Shown: in pieces, positions 33,470-44,839 of the stretch | Layout: every line of letters starts with the position of its first letter | Position numbering within the stretch: position 1 is the first letter of the stretch | Assembly: GCA_023213395.1 (NCBI GenBank) | Contig: CM041465.1 | Span: 165,237,741-165,301,740 of the forward strand | DNA length: 64,000 nt | Source of the DNA: Cycas panzhihuaensis | Lineage: Eukaryota > Cycadophyta | Direction of reading: 5' to 3' | Notes under the pieces: model-generated | The model's database searches: none | What the model was told of the DNA's origin: nothing | Seen by the model: only the letters and a program-made list of their open reading frames with translations | Program-made: the position numbers and the translations under genes

Positions 33470-35826
33470 TATAGTAAGTCTTACACTTAGCCTTTTTTTG
33501 GTGTTTTAATTCCTCATACTATAATTTTGTTAGAATGAATATATAGATAATTATTCATTTAACCTCTTTTAGAAAATGATTTTCTACTCTTTTATTAGAC
33601 TTAATCTCATGATCTTGGCTTAATGCAATTAGATTAATAAGATTTAACGCCTAAAAGTTCTCCTTGTTAAATAAGAGTTTGTTGCTTTTCCTTGCACTAT
33701 CCATCTTTGTAATATACTTTACCTACATTCCTATAACTTATCAAAACCCTTACATTAGTCCTCTTCAGAGGACCTCCTTTCTATACACTTGTAACCATAT
33801 GAATATATAGATTTATGTATTATATCATAGAGATTTCCCATCAATTATCTCCATAAGTTTACATGCTCAGACTTTACATACTAATCAAAATATCTATATC
33901 AAAAGGAGTAATCTTATGGGATAATAGTAAGATTATAGAAGAAGTTAAGATTAAGTCATAATTGGTAGAATAAATTTATCATTAGGGAGAAGTATTATAA
34001 TACCCATCGATGTGTCCTCTAGAGCATGATTTTATTATAAAGGTGACATGTTATTTCTATTATTATATATCTCTATATTACTATCTTGATTAACTTTTTA
34101 TTGTTTATGTTTTATAAGTTAGGTAGTGGTATGTATGTTTACATGTAAGTCCTTTTGATTTATTTCTATCATGAAGGTGTGAGGAACTACATAAATCCAC
34201 AATTATATATTAAAAGATCCTACTATCTTGGTGTTGAACATCACCATATTATTGGAATATTATCGTTATAAGCTAATATTTTAATTATGTGCATTTGCAT
34301 ATATATTTTTAGTTTTTCTACAATGCTGTTAGAGCTTATAGTACCCATTTTTTTATGGTGAGATAGTTTCTAAGATGTTTTATAAGCTAGATTGTTAAGT
34401 ATTGTAGATATGGAGAAGGCCAAGGTGGCAAACTTTACAAAGGAGTTTGCCCAATGTTAGTCACTTAATTATTTTTTAAACTTAATAAAATGTTTATTAT
34501 TGGTAAGAAAAATTAGCTTGGCTTATGAGTCTAGTATTTTGATGGGAAAATTAATTACTTTTCTTATGGGTTTTCTTAATACTACATTAATATTTATTTT
34601 GATCATGTTACAACATTTTAAAAGTGCTTAGGAGTGATTTTGTAGTAAAACATTTGAATTTCATTTCAAATATAGGAGGGGGTGTCCAAAAGCCTAACTA
34701 GTACCCCCCCTTAAATATTGTTATTTTTTCTATATATAGATATTTATGCTTGTATCCAAATTATGGGTAGGCTTCTACAACCCCTCTGACCTTTGTGATG
34801 TATTTTATAGTGAAAATAGTCATATTTTGGGCATTGTTTTGAATTAAAGAGGGTAAAGTGGAAATGTTGAAGAAAACCCATACAATGCTCTCATTTTGAA
34901 AAAAATAATTCATTTTTCTACTTTAGCCTATTATTAGGATGTTGCTAAGAGCTGTAGGCATCAAATTCAATCTCTTATAATATCCAGTTTGCTTCAAAGC
35001 TAAGGAAAATCTACCTTATATGTATATTAGACAATGTTAATGACATTATGTAGGCTACATTCAAATTTTTCATACATATCTTTATTTTTTCTAATTGTAT
35101 GATTCGACAAAATAGTTTTTAATGATCATTTGAGATCCACCCCTAAGTGGGTTAAGCCTACAACTTTTATTTCATTTCCATATGACCCAGTTTTAAGCTA
35201 AAAAGGGGCTAAGGACCAATTTTCATTACTTTGGGCTCTTTTTTAGACTATTTTTGTCTAATTGCAATAACAAAAGTAACATAACTTTTAATTTGTCCTT
35301 AAAACATAAATTTATTGATATTTTTATTATTTTTTAATTAAGCCCATAATGCAAATTCTAAGCACATGTCCTTAACACCCTATGTGGTGGCCTTACTTGT
35401 CAATTTTATTAACATACAAATACTTCTTACCATAACTCACAAGTAATAAAAGCATTATGCTAGATAAAGGTCTTTTGTTTAGACCATTTATCATTCTCAA
35501 CAATTTAGAGGAGAGTTTTTTAATGAGGTATGGTCTATAAATTGGCATCAAGTCACTATGTACTTTGTAAAATTTCTCTTGCACCCTTCCTTTTTCCTTT
35601 TTATAATTTATATAATTTTGTTTATTGTAAAATATTGTCTTATTTTCGTATTTTTATAAAATTAAGTTATATTTTGGAAAAATCTATTATAAAATTATGT
35701 AAAAGTCTTTTTTTTAGTGGGGGATTTTAGGGGGGGGTGTGTATTTTACTTGATTACTTAATATTTTTTAGGTAATTGGGTAAGTTTATATTATGTTTAC
35801 AACATCCTTTTATTGAACATTTCATC
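33470..35826. other. Gene-free stretch between A and copia I: probable LTR/leader remnants
   Basis: No coding region recognised. A purine-rich ATTAGGGAGAAG precedes TATAATACCC at about 33992-34015. At 34331 there is a possible eroded primer-binding site (TGCTGTTAGAGCTT against TGGTATCAGAGC) after TTTTCTACA. The 5' LTR of element I would be expected here, but no second copy exists in the window to define it. Confidence 0.4.
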
Positions 35827-36650
35827 ATGGCCTTTGATAAGTCAGAGTAGCATGAAAAATACAAGTGCAAATTAATTATGCCAACTGATTGCAATGTATT
35901 GAAATAATCTTTGAAACCTATGAGGCACTTGAAGTAGTTAATGGCAAACTTATAAAACCAACTACCACAAACATGACAACTCTTCAAACATGTAACAAGA
36001 CAATTGCTTTGCTAATAAATTCATAATAATGAATGTAATTGGCACAAAACTCCTATATATTAAGATGATAGACTCATTAAAGACCAATGGGATAAATTTA
36101 GAAATATAAATGACACTGATAGTGCTACCAAATATTCAGACTTGAAAAAGGGGCTTCATTAAATGAAATTCTAATCCCATGATTCAATAATTAAATAGAT
36201 TAATAGATTTAAGGAGTTGCAATTCTAATTAGCTAAGTAAGGATATAATATTAATGAACAAGATATGGTTGAGACTATTTTGAACAATCTCCATGAGGGG
36301 TTAAAGCATTTTAAAACCATGATTAATCTATATAAGTATAGATCCACTATGACCTTAAATGAGTTTTAAAGTTACCTACTTAATGAAGTAGAGGAGCCTT
36401 ATAGTCATAGAGAAGGTGAAAGAGTTTTTTCAAGGAAGATATACAAGTTAAGGATCTAAAATTGAAGGATGATCTTTTTATATTTATAAAAGAATAGGTC
36501 AACTATCTATAGATTATAGGAGCAATATAAGCTCTCTAAGAGATGTTCACATTAATTTTTAAAGAGGAGATTAATTACACATCATAATAGAGGAAGTAAT
36601 CGTTGACATTTTAATAATAATATAAATGAGTAAAGATGGGGAAAGTAAAC
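35827..36650 (+). pseudogene. Element I gag (copia)
   Basis: The likely start is ATGGCCTTTGATAAG at 35827. UBN2-type wording includes a DQWDKFRNIND-like piece at about 36085, MVETILNNLHEGLKHFKTM at 36260-36320, and TMTLNEF followed by LLNEVEEP at about 36350-36400. Stops and indels are frequent. A knuckle is not readable. Confidence 0.7.
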
Positions 36651-36739
36651 CTATAACTACAACAAGAGCTAAGGATATCACAATAGTACTTATAAAGGTA
36701 GATGTCATAATAATTCTATTTAATATAACAATTAGAATA

Positions 36740-38030
36740 CAACTTAGTTATTCATAGTTTACACCAATAATATTGAAACCAAAACTTCGTAAATCGATAA
36801 TGGTTATTTAATAATAAAGTCTTCAAGGATACCACTAAGGAGGGAATCAATGAGAAAATGGTTTGTTATGATGACATAAAACATAAGATTGAAGGAAGTA
36901 GTATAATCAAAATAATAATAAATAATGCTCTATTTGTTCTTAGCTTGAAGAAAAACCTTCACTTACCCAAATTATGAAAGAGAAAAAGACCTTGTTGGTT
37001 GAATTTGACTAAGAATGATATCTTATTAAAGATAAATAAACAATTTCAAATCATTACTGAACTATTGGGGATGGAGAATGTTATAAGTTAGATACCTTAT
37101 TCAACAAGCATTGAAGCTACAATTGTAATATCACAGTTGATAATCAACTATTGCATGAAAGACTATGTGGTATAAACTATAATTACTTGGGGATGACGAA
37201 GAGAATATAAATGGTTAAAAGCCTACCAAACATTCAATATGATAGATCAATATGTGAAGCTTGTTAAATGGTAAACCTTTAAAAAAATTCATTTGATAAT
37301 GATGAAAAGTGGAGAGCTAGTGAACCTTTAGAACTTGTCAATAGTGATCTATGGGGACCAATACAAATGTCATCATTTGGTGGATCAAGATAGTTCTTAA
37401 CATTTATTGATGATTATAACAAAAAGATTTAGGTATACATTTTGAACAATAAATCTAAAATTTTTGAACATTTCTTAGTATTCAAGGTTATAACAGAAAG
37501 ATAATAAAAAAGAAGGTTAAAGTTTTTGAGTTTAGATTATGGTGGTGAGTGTATTTTAAAAGAATTCATGAATGATTATGGAACTAATGGAATCAAAAGG
37601 CAATTCTCTACTTTCTTCACACCTTAACATAATGGTGTCATAGAAAGAAAGAATAGAATTATTTATGAATTAGTAAGGAGTATTGTAAATGAAAGGAATC
37701 TATTTGATTAATATTTAGTAAAAGTAGTTAGAACTACTATCTATGTTTTAAACATAAGCCCCATAAAAGTAGTTAAGAATATTACTTCAAAATAAACTTA
37801 ATTGAAGAGAAAACCAATTGTTAGCCATATGAAATATTTTAGAATTATAAAATACATGCATTTACCTAAGGAAAAAAGAAGTCAAAATTAGATATAAAGG
37901 CAACCAAATACATCTTTATTGGGTATGATAAACATAAAGTGTCATATAGATTATTCATTGAAGAAGCAAAAAAAGTGCATGCAAGTAGAGATGTAATTTG
38001 ATATGAATATCATATAAATGTTCAAAAGTA
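36740..38030 (+). pseudogene. Element I protease and integrase (copia)
   Basis: Protease traces: INEKMVCYDDIKHKIEGSS and NALFVLSLKKNLH at about 36850-36970. Pre-integrase: SLPNIQYDRSICEAC at about 37220. Integrase core: SEPLELVNSDLWGPIQMSSF with catalytic Asp at about 37350, FLTFIDDYNKKI, LDYGGECILKEF where the family has S-D-N-G so Asn became Tyr, HNGVIERKNRIIYELVRSI with the Glu at about 37640, then YLVKVVRTTIYVLN. About half the conserved Gln/Trp sites are TAG/TAA. Confidence 0.85.
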
Positions 38031-38269
38031 AAATGAATGCAAAGGAACAAAGAAAATAATAGAGTAAGAATTGGAAAATAACATTACCACTATCAACATT
38101 AGTGACGAGGAAGACACAAATATGCCTGGTATTAGCTTAAGTCCCATGAAACCTAGATGGTTTAGAAAAATGATAAAGATATCAAAATAAGATCAAATCC
38201 CTATAGGTCATGGTGTAAATACTAAAAGTGTGAGATAAAAGAATAGAGTCAACTTTGTCTTAATTATAA

Positions 38270-39188
38270 GAGTGCAAAGTATTATAGAACCTAAAAATTA
38301 TAAGAAATCTAAGGAAGTGAAGGAATTGTAAGATGCCATAGATGAAAAGTATTAATCTTGAATAAAAAATAACACTTAAGAATTAGTTAAACTTCCTAAA
38401 GATAAATATAATATTATATGAAAGTGGATGTATAAAATCAATAGTGATATTAAAGACCAAATGAAAATGTATAAAGCAAGATTGGTTATAAAAGATTATG
38501 TTCATAAATAAGGTATTGACTATGAAAAAACCTTTATGCCAACCACAAAGATGAATACTATAAGAATAGTTTTTTTAGTTTCATTAAGAATGAAATGGCC
38601 TATGCATCAAATGGATATAAAAAATGTATTTTTATAGGTGAAATTATTAAGAAGGTGTATGTTCAATAGGCTCTTGGTAATGGAAAGAAGGGTTAATAGA
38701 ACTATGCCTACAAATTATCTGAGGTCTCAAATGGTGTAAATTAAGCTTAAGGGCTTGGTCTAAGAAAATTGATAATTATTTGAGAGAAATATAGTTGAAG
38801 AGAAACCCTAGTGATTCATACCTATATGTCATAAAAGATGGGAAAGATGTTATGATCTTAGTGGTTTATTCTAATGATTTATTAGTATGTAGCACTAATA
38901 ATAATATGGATTGAGAAGAAAAAAGGAAGCAACATAAAGCTTTTAAAATGAAGGATTTAAAATTAATGTATTACTATTTAGGCATTGAGTTCTAGTAGAT
39001 AAATGCTAGAATATTTATTTCTCAAACTAAGTATATGCCAAAGAAAGAATATAGAAGCTTTAAATGTTTGAATACAATCCCATAACAACTCTAATAGAAA
39101 CTACTCTTAAGTTACTCTTAAATGAGTTTTTATATAAGCAATTAATTAGCAACTTAACTTCCTTGGCTAATACCAGGCCAAAAGGCTA

Positions 39189-39222
<34 letters not shown>

Positions 39223-39623
39223 GTTTGTAAAATGGTAAAGTTGATGACTTCTCCTAGATAATTACATTAGTTAGTAGTTAAAAGAGTTATTCAATACTTA
39301 AAATGAATAATAAACTATGAAATTATGTATGCTAGAGATATAAGTATAAATATAGAAATTTAACTTTTAAGTTATTTAAATATAAAGTAGGTTATTTCCC
39401 TTAATGATAGAAAATCAACAATATGATATATATTTTAGATTGTGATAGGTGGAGTTTCTTAATATCGTAAGAAATAGAATATTACTACCGGATCTTCCAT
39501 AGAGGCTAAATATAAAGAAACACTATAATAGTTGTTTTCAAGGCTTCATAGCTTAGGAGAATCTTAGATGATTTATAGTTTAGATAAATATATTCCATAG
39601 TTACGCATTGTGATAGCCAAGTA
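38270..39623 (+). pseudogene. Element I reverse transcriptase and broken RNase H
   Basis: RT wording: EVKELQDAIDEKY, ELVKLPKDKYNII and KWMYKINSDIKDQMKMYKARLV at about 38320-38485, MPTTKMNTIRIVFLV, HQMDIKNVFL. The catalytic site near 38862 reads VVYSNDLLVC, so YVDD became YSND. FEYNPITT continues at 39064. RNase H: LNDRKSTI and TGSSIEAKYKE at about 39490-39515, then CDSQ at 39607, where element K begins. Confidence 0.83.
39189..39222. repeat. (TG)n/(TA)n microsatellite in element I RT
   Basis: TGTGTGTGTG followed by TATATATA run; it expands within the decayed RT. Confidence 0.9.
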
Positions 39624-39995
39624 TGTTAAATAAAGTGCATTTAGGTTTATTATCATCCCTTTTCTTGATATATATTTATCTCAAATTTGATCTTGTATAT
39701 TATTGATGATAATGTAATCTATAATAATCTAAAAATTAAGTGATGAAGTTAGTATTTTTAATTAATATAAAGTCATGTTTTTAAGGGAGCCCATTTTAGC
39801 GCTTATAAATAGGAGAAGTCCTCAACTCATGATGTATTATTTTATTATTTCATAATGGGTTAATATCTTTCTAAAGATATTTTATCACTTGGTAATCTAC
39901 CACTTCTATTGTTGTTGATTAATATATTCTAATGTTTATTATTTACTATTAAGAACTATTATTATTTCCTAGAAACACCATCTAGGTCTACTACA
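39624..39995 (+). repeat. Element K 5' LTR
   Basis: Begins TGTTAAATAAAGTGC in the middle of the RNase H CDSQ motif of element I and ends CTACTACA. It is followed two bases later by a primer-binding site, so it is a 5' LTR in + orientation. The partner LTR is outside the window. The five bases before it are AAGTA. Confidence 0.65.
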
Positions 39996-39997
39996 AC

Positions 39998-40012
39998 TAG
40001 TATCAGAGCAAG
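39998..40012 (+). other. Element K primer-binding site (tRNA-iMet type)
   Basis: TAGTATCAGAGCAAG, one change from TGGTATCAGAGC. Confidence 0.8.
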
Positions 40013-40815
40013 GTTACACCCATCATTAAAGCCATTATGCATACTTAAAATATCTATTTGAAGGTTTGTGAATGAATAATAATGTTGTCTAATTTCTAGG
40101 TTGTTTACTTTAAATTCATTGACCCAAGGTTTATGAATAGAAGTCATGGGCAAATATACCCCTAAGGCTTATGAGTAAGAGCTATTTATGAGTGGAAGTG
40201 AGGTGTAAATTTGATGCATGCTATCATGGTTTATAAGTTAGTAGTTATATTTATAGTACACACCAAATCAAGATCCATGGGCTAAGGATAAAACCATTTT
40301 AAAGTTTGATATGTCATGTCATTATAAAGTTGTATTTAATATGCCACTACAAAGGGAAGTTTAAATTAAATACCTTACTACCATTGGGAAGTTTGAATCT
40401 AATGCATGGTTTCCATTGTGAAGTTAGACACAGATTGTTATGCTACTAAGGATTAAGTTGATTGTAAAATTTATAATCCATAGATGCATACTGATGAGGC
40501 CCATTTTGGTCAAAATCATCCTCTAAATTAATCACCTTTTCCCTTACTTTAATGATGATTCTATAAGCCCCCATGCACTTTAATCATGAGTATTAGCCAT
40601 AGAATGATGCACCTTCTATTTTATAGAGAATTAACTCTTATGGCAATATGCTGATATATTTTGTACATTGTCATGACTCATGACTTACTGACATTTATTA
40701 TTATAGTAACTTAAGGCTTATCATTATGGTAACTTAGTACTTACTACAAGACTATTAATGACTAACTACATTTATGTAAATGGTTTATGACATTATGTTT
40801 GGTATAAATGACAAC
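40013..40815 (+). other. Leader of K, then start of the 5' LTR of gypsy F
   Basis: No gene. The region right of element E (51341 onward) reads as the second half of an LTR, so the first half should lie just left of E. TGATGAGGCCCATTTTGG at 40492 is a possible LTR start, but I cannot confirm it without the second copy. Confidence 0.4.
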
Positions 40816-41653
40816 TGTTGACTTAGATTTCCCACTGTACTTATGGGAAAGGTACACTTATCAAGGTTACACGGGCTATAGTCTAGTTAGGATACAGTCA
40901 ACATGGTTATCCACATACATTCCACAGATTAATTAATGTTTCCACATAATTATACTACAACAGTACATAGTAGCACAGAAATCAGCATATATTCTGCATT
41001 CCATCCTCATAAACATAGAGAATACAAGGTTTTCCACGTAACTGCTTATTTTATTAAGTAATATTTCTTTACACAAGGTGTTGGAATGCATTCCCTGTGC
41101 ATTCCAGCCTTATACACTAACTCTGTGACATGCGTATCCAGGAGGTACCCATCAAATACATGGCTTTAGGCTACTGTCATGCATAACAATCTCCGTACCA
41201 ATGTATGCTGGTATACTCGGCTCTCACCCTAACCGAATGGTCCTTAGGAAGTCACTTAAATACGCTCCTTGGTGTCTTTTCGCTGAAGGGTTATGACTGT
41301 CTGTCATAACTGTACCTTTTCCATCATGCGTACCTCTTCCTAACCATTGGTTAGATTCCTTAATCATTGTCTTAACTCATCTGTCCATCTGTACGTACAT
41401 CTGACATCACTCCATGCTCCCTTCTGTTTAGTCTTTCCATGCGTACCGATATTATTGGCTTGTGTTCTGTTCGGAGGTATGTATCTATGTTGCGTACCTT
41501 ACCAGGTACACACCTATCATACGTACCCAGAATATTGAATTCTCTATTTTTCGCTACATGCGTACTTTTGTATGGTCCATACCTGCATAGTCCAAGGGAA
41601 ATCGGCTCCTCTCTGGTTGCCTATAGCCCAGTGTATCACATTATGCTCCAACA
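40816..41653 (-). repeat. Element E 3' LTR (left copy)
   Basis: TGTTGACTTAG to TGCTCCAACA. It is unusually rich in the word TGCGTACC and close variants: near 41129, 41195, 41327, 41437, 41490, 41520 and 41558. The ORFs read across it (41347-41538, 41439-41885) are not genes. Confidence 0.95.
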
Positions 41654-41774
41654 TCTATCCCTGGTCAACATGAAGGGTTTGAGTATCCTTGCTCAACAAA
41701 ATTTTTCAAAATTTAGGTTATTCCTCCCCCTCCCCATCTCAAGGTTGCTCCTGCTGCTACTATCTTGTAGACAA

Positions 41775-43040
41775 AATTTACTTATTGATTTGGGTCAATG
41801 TAGAAATTATGACATCTTTTTCCTTAATTTTATCCTGAAGGGCTACTATTTCTGCCTTATGCCCTTCTTCCATGTCCATAATTAGTTGTATTATCTGACT
41901 GGATTTATTCTCTATCATGGGTGGTGCTGACGTCTCCCCTGCTTCTATTTCTAGTGGAAAGTCTTCCCATTCTTCTAAGGGAACTTCCACATCCTCTGCC
42001 TCTGTTGATTCTTCATCATTCTTCTTTCTTTTACTATTTTTTCGTATGGTTTGCTTAACCTGGTGAGGAATTAGTACCCCAGGGGTTTACTGCAACTATT
42101 TAAGTACTTTACTCATACATTTTTGTACTGTCCTTTTAACTTTTGGATTTGTTGTTATATCTTGAAACTCAGTCACCCATTTTTTAATGAGGGGTTCCTT
42201 TGAAGAAGTGGTTGTCTTCACCAGCTATACATTTAGACACTGGTAGAATAGGATAGCTAGCAATAGTGAAGGGTAGCAAAGAGGATAGGTCATTATCTCC
42301 TGAATTTGCTGCCACATGTCTTCTCCTAGAAATTTAGACCAATCCATCTTTTCTCCATCATGAATCTTCAATAATATTGGCATCATTCCCCCTGGAATGT
42401 AAGTGTATTTCCTTTTTGACAAAAACCTAGAATTAATGACTTTGGCTATCCACTATAACTGAATGTCTTTAATATCTGCCACAAAGTTTCCACCTGAAGT
42501 CAGTTGGGTGTGTTCTTGGCAGAATTCTTTTAGCCATAACTCACAGTCCACTTCGGAGCATTTGGTCGCTACGAGTACCTCCCCTTCATTGGGAAGTCCT
42601 GTTATTAGATGTACTGTCTCTCCATCTATATTAATTTTGCTCATATCCTTCTTCAATTCTGTCAAGATACTATCCATGATTTCTGGGTCATAGTACATAG
42701 GGTTACAGTATATGTACTCTCCCCAGGCAGCTTGCCTGATTTTTGCCTGAAATGGAGGGGGTAATGCTTCGAGGTCCTTCTTCAACCTGGGTATAAAGGT
42801 CTCCTGGCAGCCTGCTGTCCTCATGCTGGCTATGGGGTTCCAGAAAAAAATTAAAATTTCCTGGAGAATGGGTATGAACCCTACATGCATATCTTTTCTG
42901 GTATGGTTACTGTTGCTGGACTGTATACTTACTAAATTGAGGTCAAATTACGTCCTTTTGTCTCCCTGGATCGCAAGGCTTGTGCTTGACTGATTGTTAT
43001 TAAGAATCTGGATGGAATTGTACTTGATCTCTGGTTGCAT
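41775..43040 (-). pseudogene. Element E accessory ORF (aORF) downstream of integrase
   Basis: An ATG at 43040 opens one frame that stays readable to TAA near 41775, about 421 codons. The open pieces 42890-42453, 42422-42225 and 41990-41778 all lie in this same frame. The in-frame stops (TAA near 42950, TAG at 42453, TAG near 42222, TAG and TAA near 42090-42100) are all one C-to-T step from Gln codons, so the ORF was probably intact. Seen in the protein: a mixed middle region with an ITGLPNEGE motif, a YPSLLLAILFYQ hydrophobic patch, a basic run (RKNSKRKKN), an acidic stretch and a C-terminal coiled-coil-like tail (MEEGHKAEIVALQDKIKEKD). No signal peptide or clear membrane anchor, so not obviously env-like. 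Its frame differs from gag-pol. Function unknown; there is a faint likeness to plant transposon-associated Transposase_32/mobile-domain proteins. Confidence 0.72.
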
Positions 43041-43094
43041 ACTGCATGAGAATGCTTGCAGGTATGTAATATATACTTTTATCTTATTCACCTC

Positions 43095-43400
43095 TTTGTT
43101 CTATGTGTACTTTGACGGCATACTTTTTACGGTACACATAGTATATACTATTTAAGTTATCCATTTTTAACTATGCGTACACTGTAGTATATTTTTTCAG
43201 TATACATACTGTCTTTTAGCTTGTTTTATATAGTGCGTACCAGATATCATACTTTTTTCTGGTATGCAAAGTGTATTTTATCTTATTTTACATAGTGCAT
43301 ACTAGATAACGTTCTTTTCTGGTATCTATAATGTATTTTACACAGTATGTACCTGGTAATATACTTTTCCTGGTATGTATAGTGTATTTTCCTGGTATGT
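43095..43400 (-). repeat. Five-unit tandem array with inverted GCGTACC/GGTATGC words, upstream of the aORF
   Basis: Units anchor at CTATGTGTAC (43101), CTATGCGTAC (43171), TAGTGCGTAC (43231), TAGTGCATAC (43293) and CAGTATGTAC (43342), spaced 70, 60, 62 and about 50 bp. Within units the word is followed about 20-25 bp later by its inverse, such as GCGTACCAG then CTGGTATGC, which could form a hairpin or a palindromic binding site. It sits between the end of gag-pol (43661) and the aORF start (43040) in the direction of transcription. Confidence 0.7.
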
Positions 43401-43679
43401 ATGAAAAATTCAAAGCTTTTTGACAGAATTCTTTCTTATCCTTGATTCTTTTAATTATAATATCCTTATTTTCAATGATTCTTCATATTGCTTATGTATA
43501 TAGTATAAGTTACAGTTGTTTTTCTTGTTTTTTCATTTTTTTTTGTATTTTTGTTTCCATACTAGTGTGGATCACATTCTGGTATCAAGGCAATTTGATT
43601 TGCCTCAACTTCATGCAATACAATATAGTACAACCAATTGATCTGGCTGGTAAGGCTAATCTATTTGATGTATGGTTTC

Positions 43680-44720
43680 AATCTACTACCATTCACTCAA
43701 GTAGGTAGCAATGGTCTGCCTATTTCCCGAAGTTGCACCGATCTGTTCTCGAAGATCTTTTCTGCGATGTAAGGTCCCAACGACCACATCTTGAGTTTGC
43801 CAGGGTGTATTTTGAACTTGCTATCGTATATCAACAATTGATCATCTTCTTTGAATTGAGGTTTACATAAATGTCAGTCGTGCCATGCCTTTTGTCGTCT
43901 CTTTTCTACATTTTGCAACCATTTCCCCATATGTCACTTTTCTTCTAATTGCACCAATTCTTCCAGTCACTGCCATAAGGATTGGAAGTCATCTAATCGA
44001 TAGTGCATAGCAATTCATAGACTTGGTATCTCAAATTCTGTCAGAAGAATGGCTTTTGTTCCATAGATGAGCTGGAATGGAGTCTGTCCAGTTGATCTTT
44101 TGTACATTGTTCTGAATGCCCATAACACGAATGGTAATTTCTTAGCCCAATCGGATCTACCGATGTCACATATCTTCCTTAAGCAGTTCTCAATTATTTT
44201 ATTTGAACTTTCTACTTGGCCATTTGCTCTAAGATAATATGGAGCAGATTTCTGATGACTTATCATAAAAGTTGATGTCAATGTCTCTATAGTTTGATTC
44301 AGAAAGTGGGCACCTTAGTTGCTCATAATTTCTAAGGGGCATCCAAATTATGTAATAACCACCTCGTACAGAAATCAAGCTGTACTTTTTGCATCGACTT
44401 TCTGTAATGCTCTTGCTTCTACCCACTTTGTCATATAGTCTGTTGCCACCAAAATATATCAGGCTTTTGATCAACAAGCGGCTAATTTAATTAGCCCCAT
44501 AAAGTCGAGTCCCCATTTCTCGAATGGTGCTAGAGGTAAAATGGGATGTAGGGGTTGGAAATCCTATCGATTAGGTTTCCCAAATCACTGGAAATAGTTA
44601 CAAGCTTGGATTCACTTCCTGACATCTTCAAACATGGATGGCCACCAAAATCTGGACATCAAAATTTTTTGCCATGTGGCTAATTTGCTCATGTGTCCAC
44701 CTGCTACTCCTTCATGTGCT
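43680..44720 (-). pseudogene. Element E integrase
   Basis: The core ends in the open piece 44281-44015 with SAPYYLRANGQVESSNKII, carrying the catalytic Glu in the NGQVES block, then WAKKLPFVLWAFRTMYKRSTGQTPFQLIYG. The C-terminal domain (about 43840-43680) reads LLIYDSKFKIHPGKLKMWSLGPY, then AVQL-like wording and VNGSRLKPY. This GPY/F module is typical of gypsy integrases, with no chromodomain behind it. The N-terminal zinc module is around 44640-44720 and is broken by stops. Confidence 0.88.
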
Positions 44721-44839
44721 TACGACATGATCTGGTTGATCTCGTGTGGTCAAACATAACGTCATAACACTTCATCTGGTCCCAGTTTGTACAATTCTCT
44801 ATTTATTAATTGGTATGGTTCTACTTTCCTGACGAAATT

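Larger units (their letters stand above)
35827..39623 (+). mobile_element. Element I: Ty1/copia remnant truncated in RNase H by element K
   Basis: Domains in copia order: gag, protease, integrase, RT, start of RNase H. The RNase H breaks off at the CDSQ motif (39607-39620), exactly where the LTR of element K starts. Decay is heavier than in C, D or E. The rest of I must lie beyond the window on the far side of K. Confidence 0.85.

Noticed and set aside
39064-39261. 65-codon ORF at the TA run in element I
   Set aside because: A degenerate RT continuation whose end is only the microsatellite; it is included in the RT pseudogene.
41439-41885. 148-codon plus-strand ORF across the E 3' LTR
   Set aside because: It spans the LTR boundary and the antisense of the accessory ORF, has no domain, and the matching right LTR has a different, shorter frame.
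41775-43040. Env-like glycoprotein in element E
   Set aside because: Position fits, but no signal peptide, no clear transmembrane helix and no cleavage-site pattern could be seen. The C-terminus is acidic and coiled.
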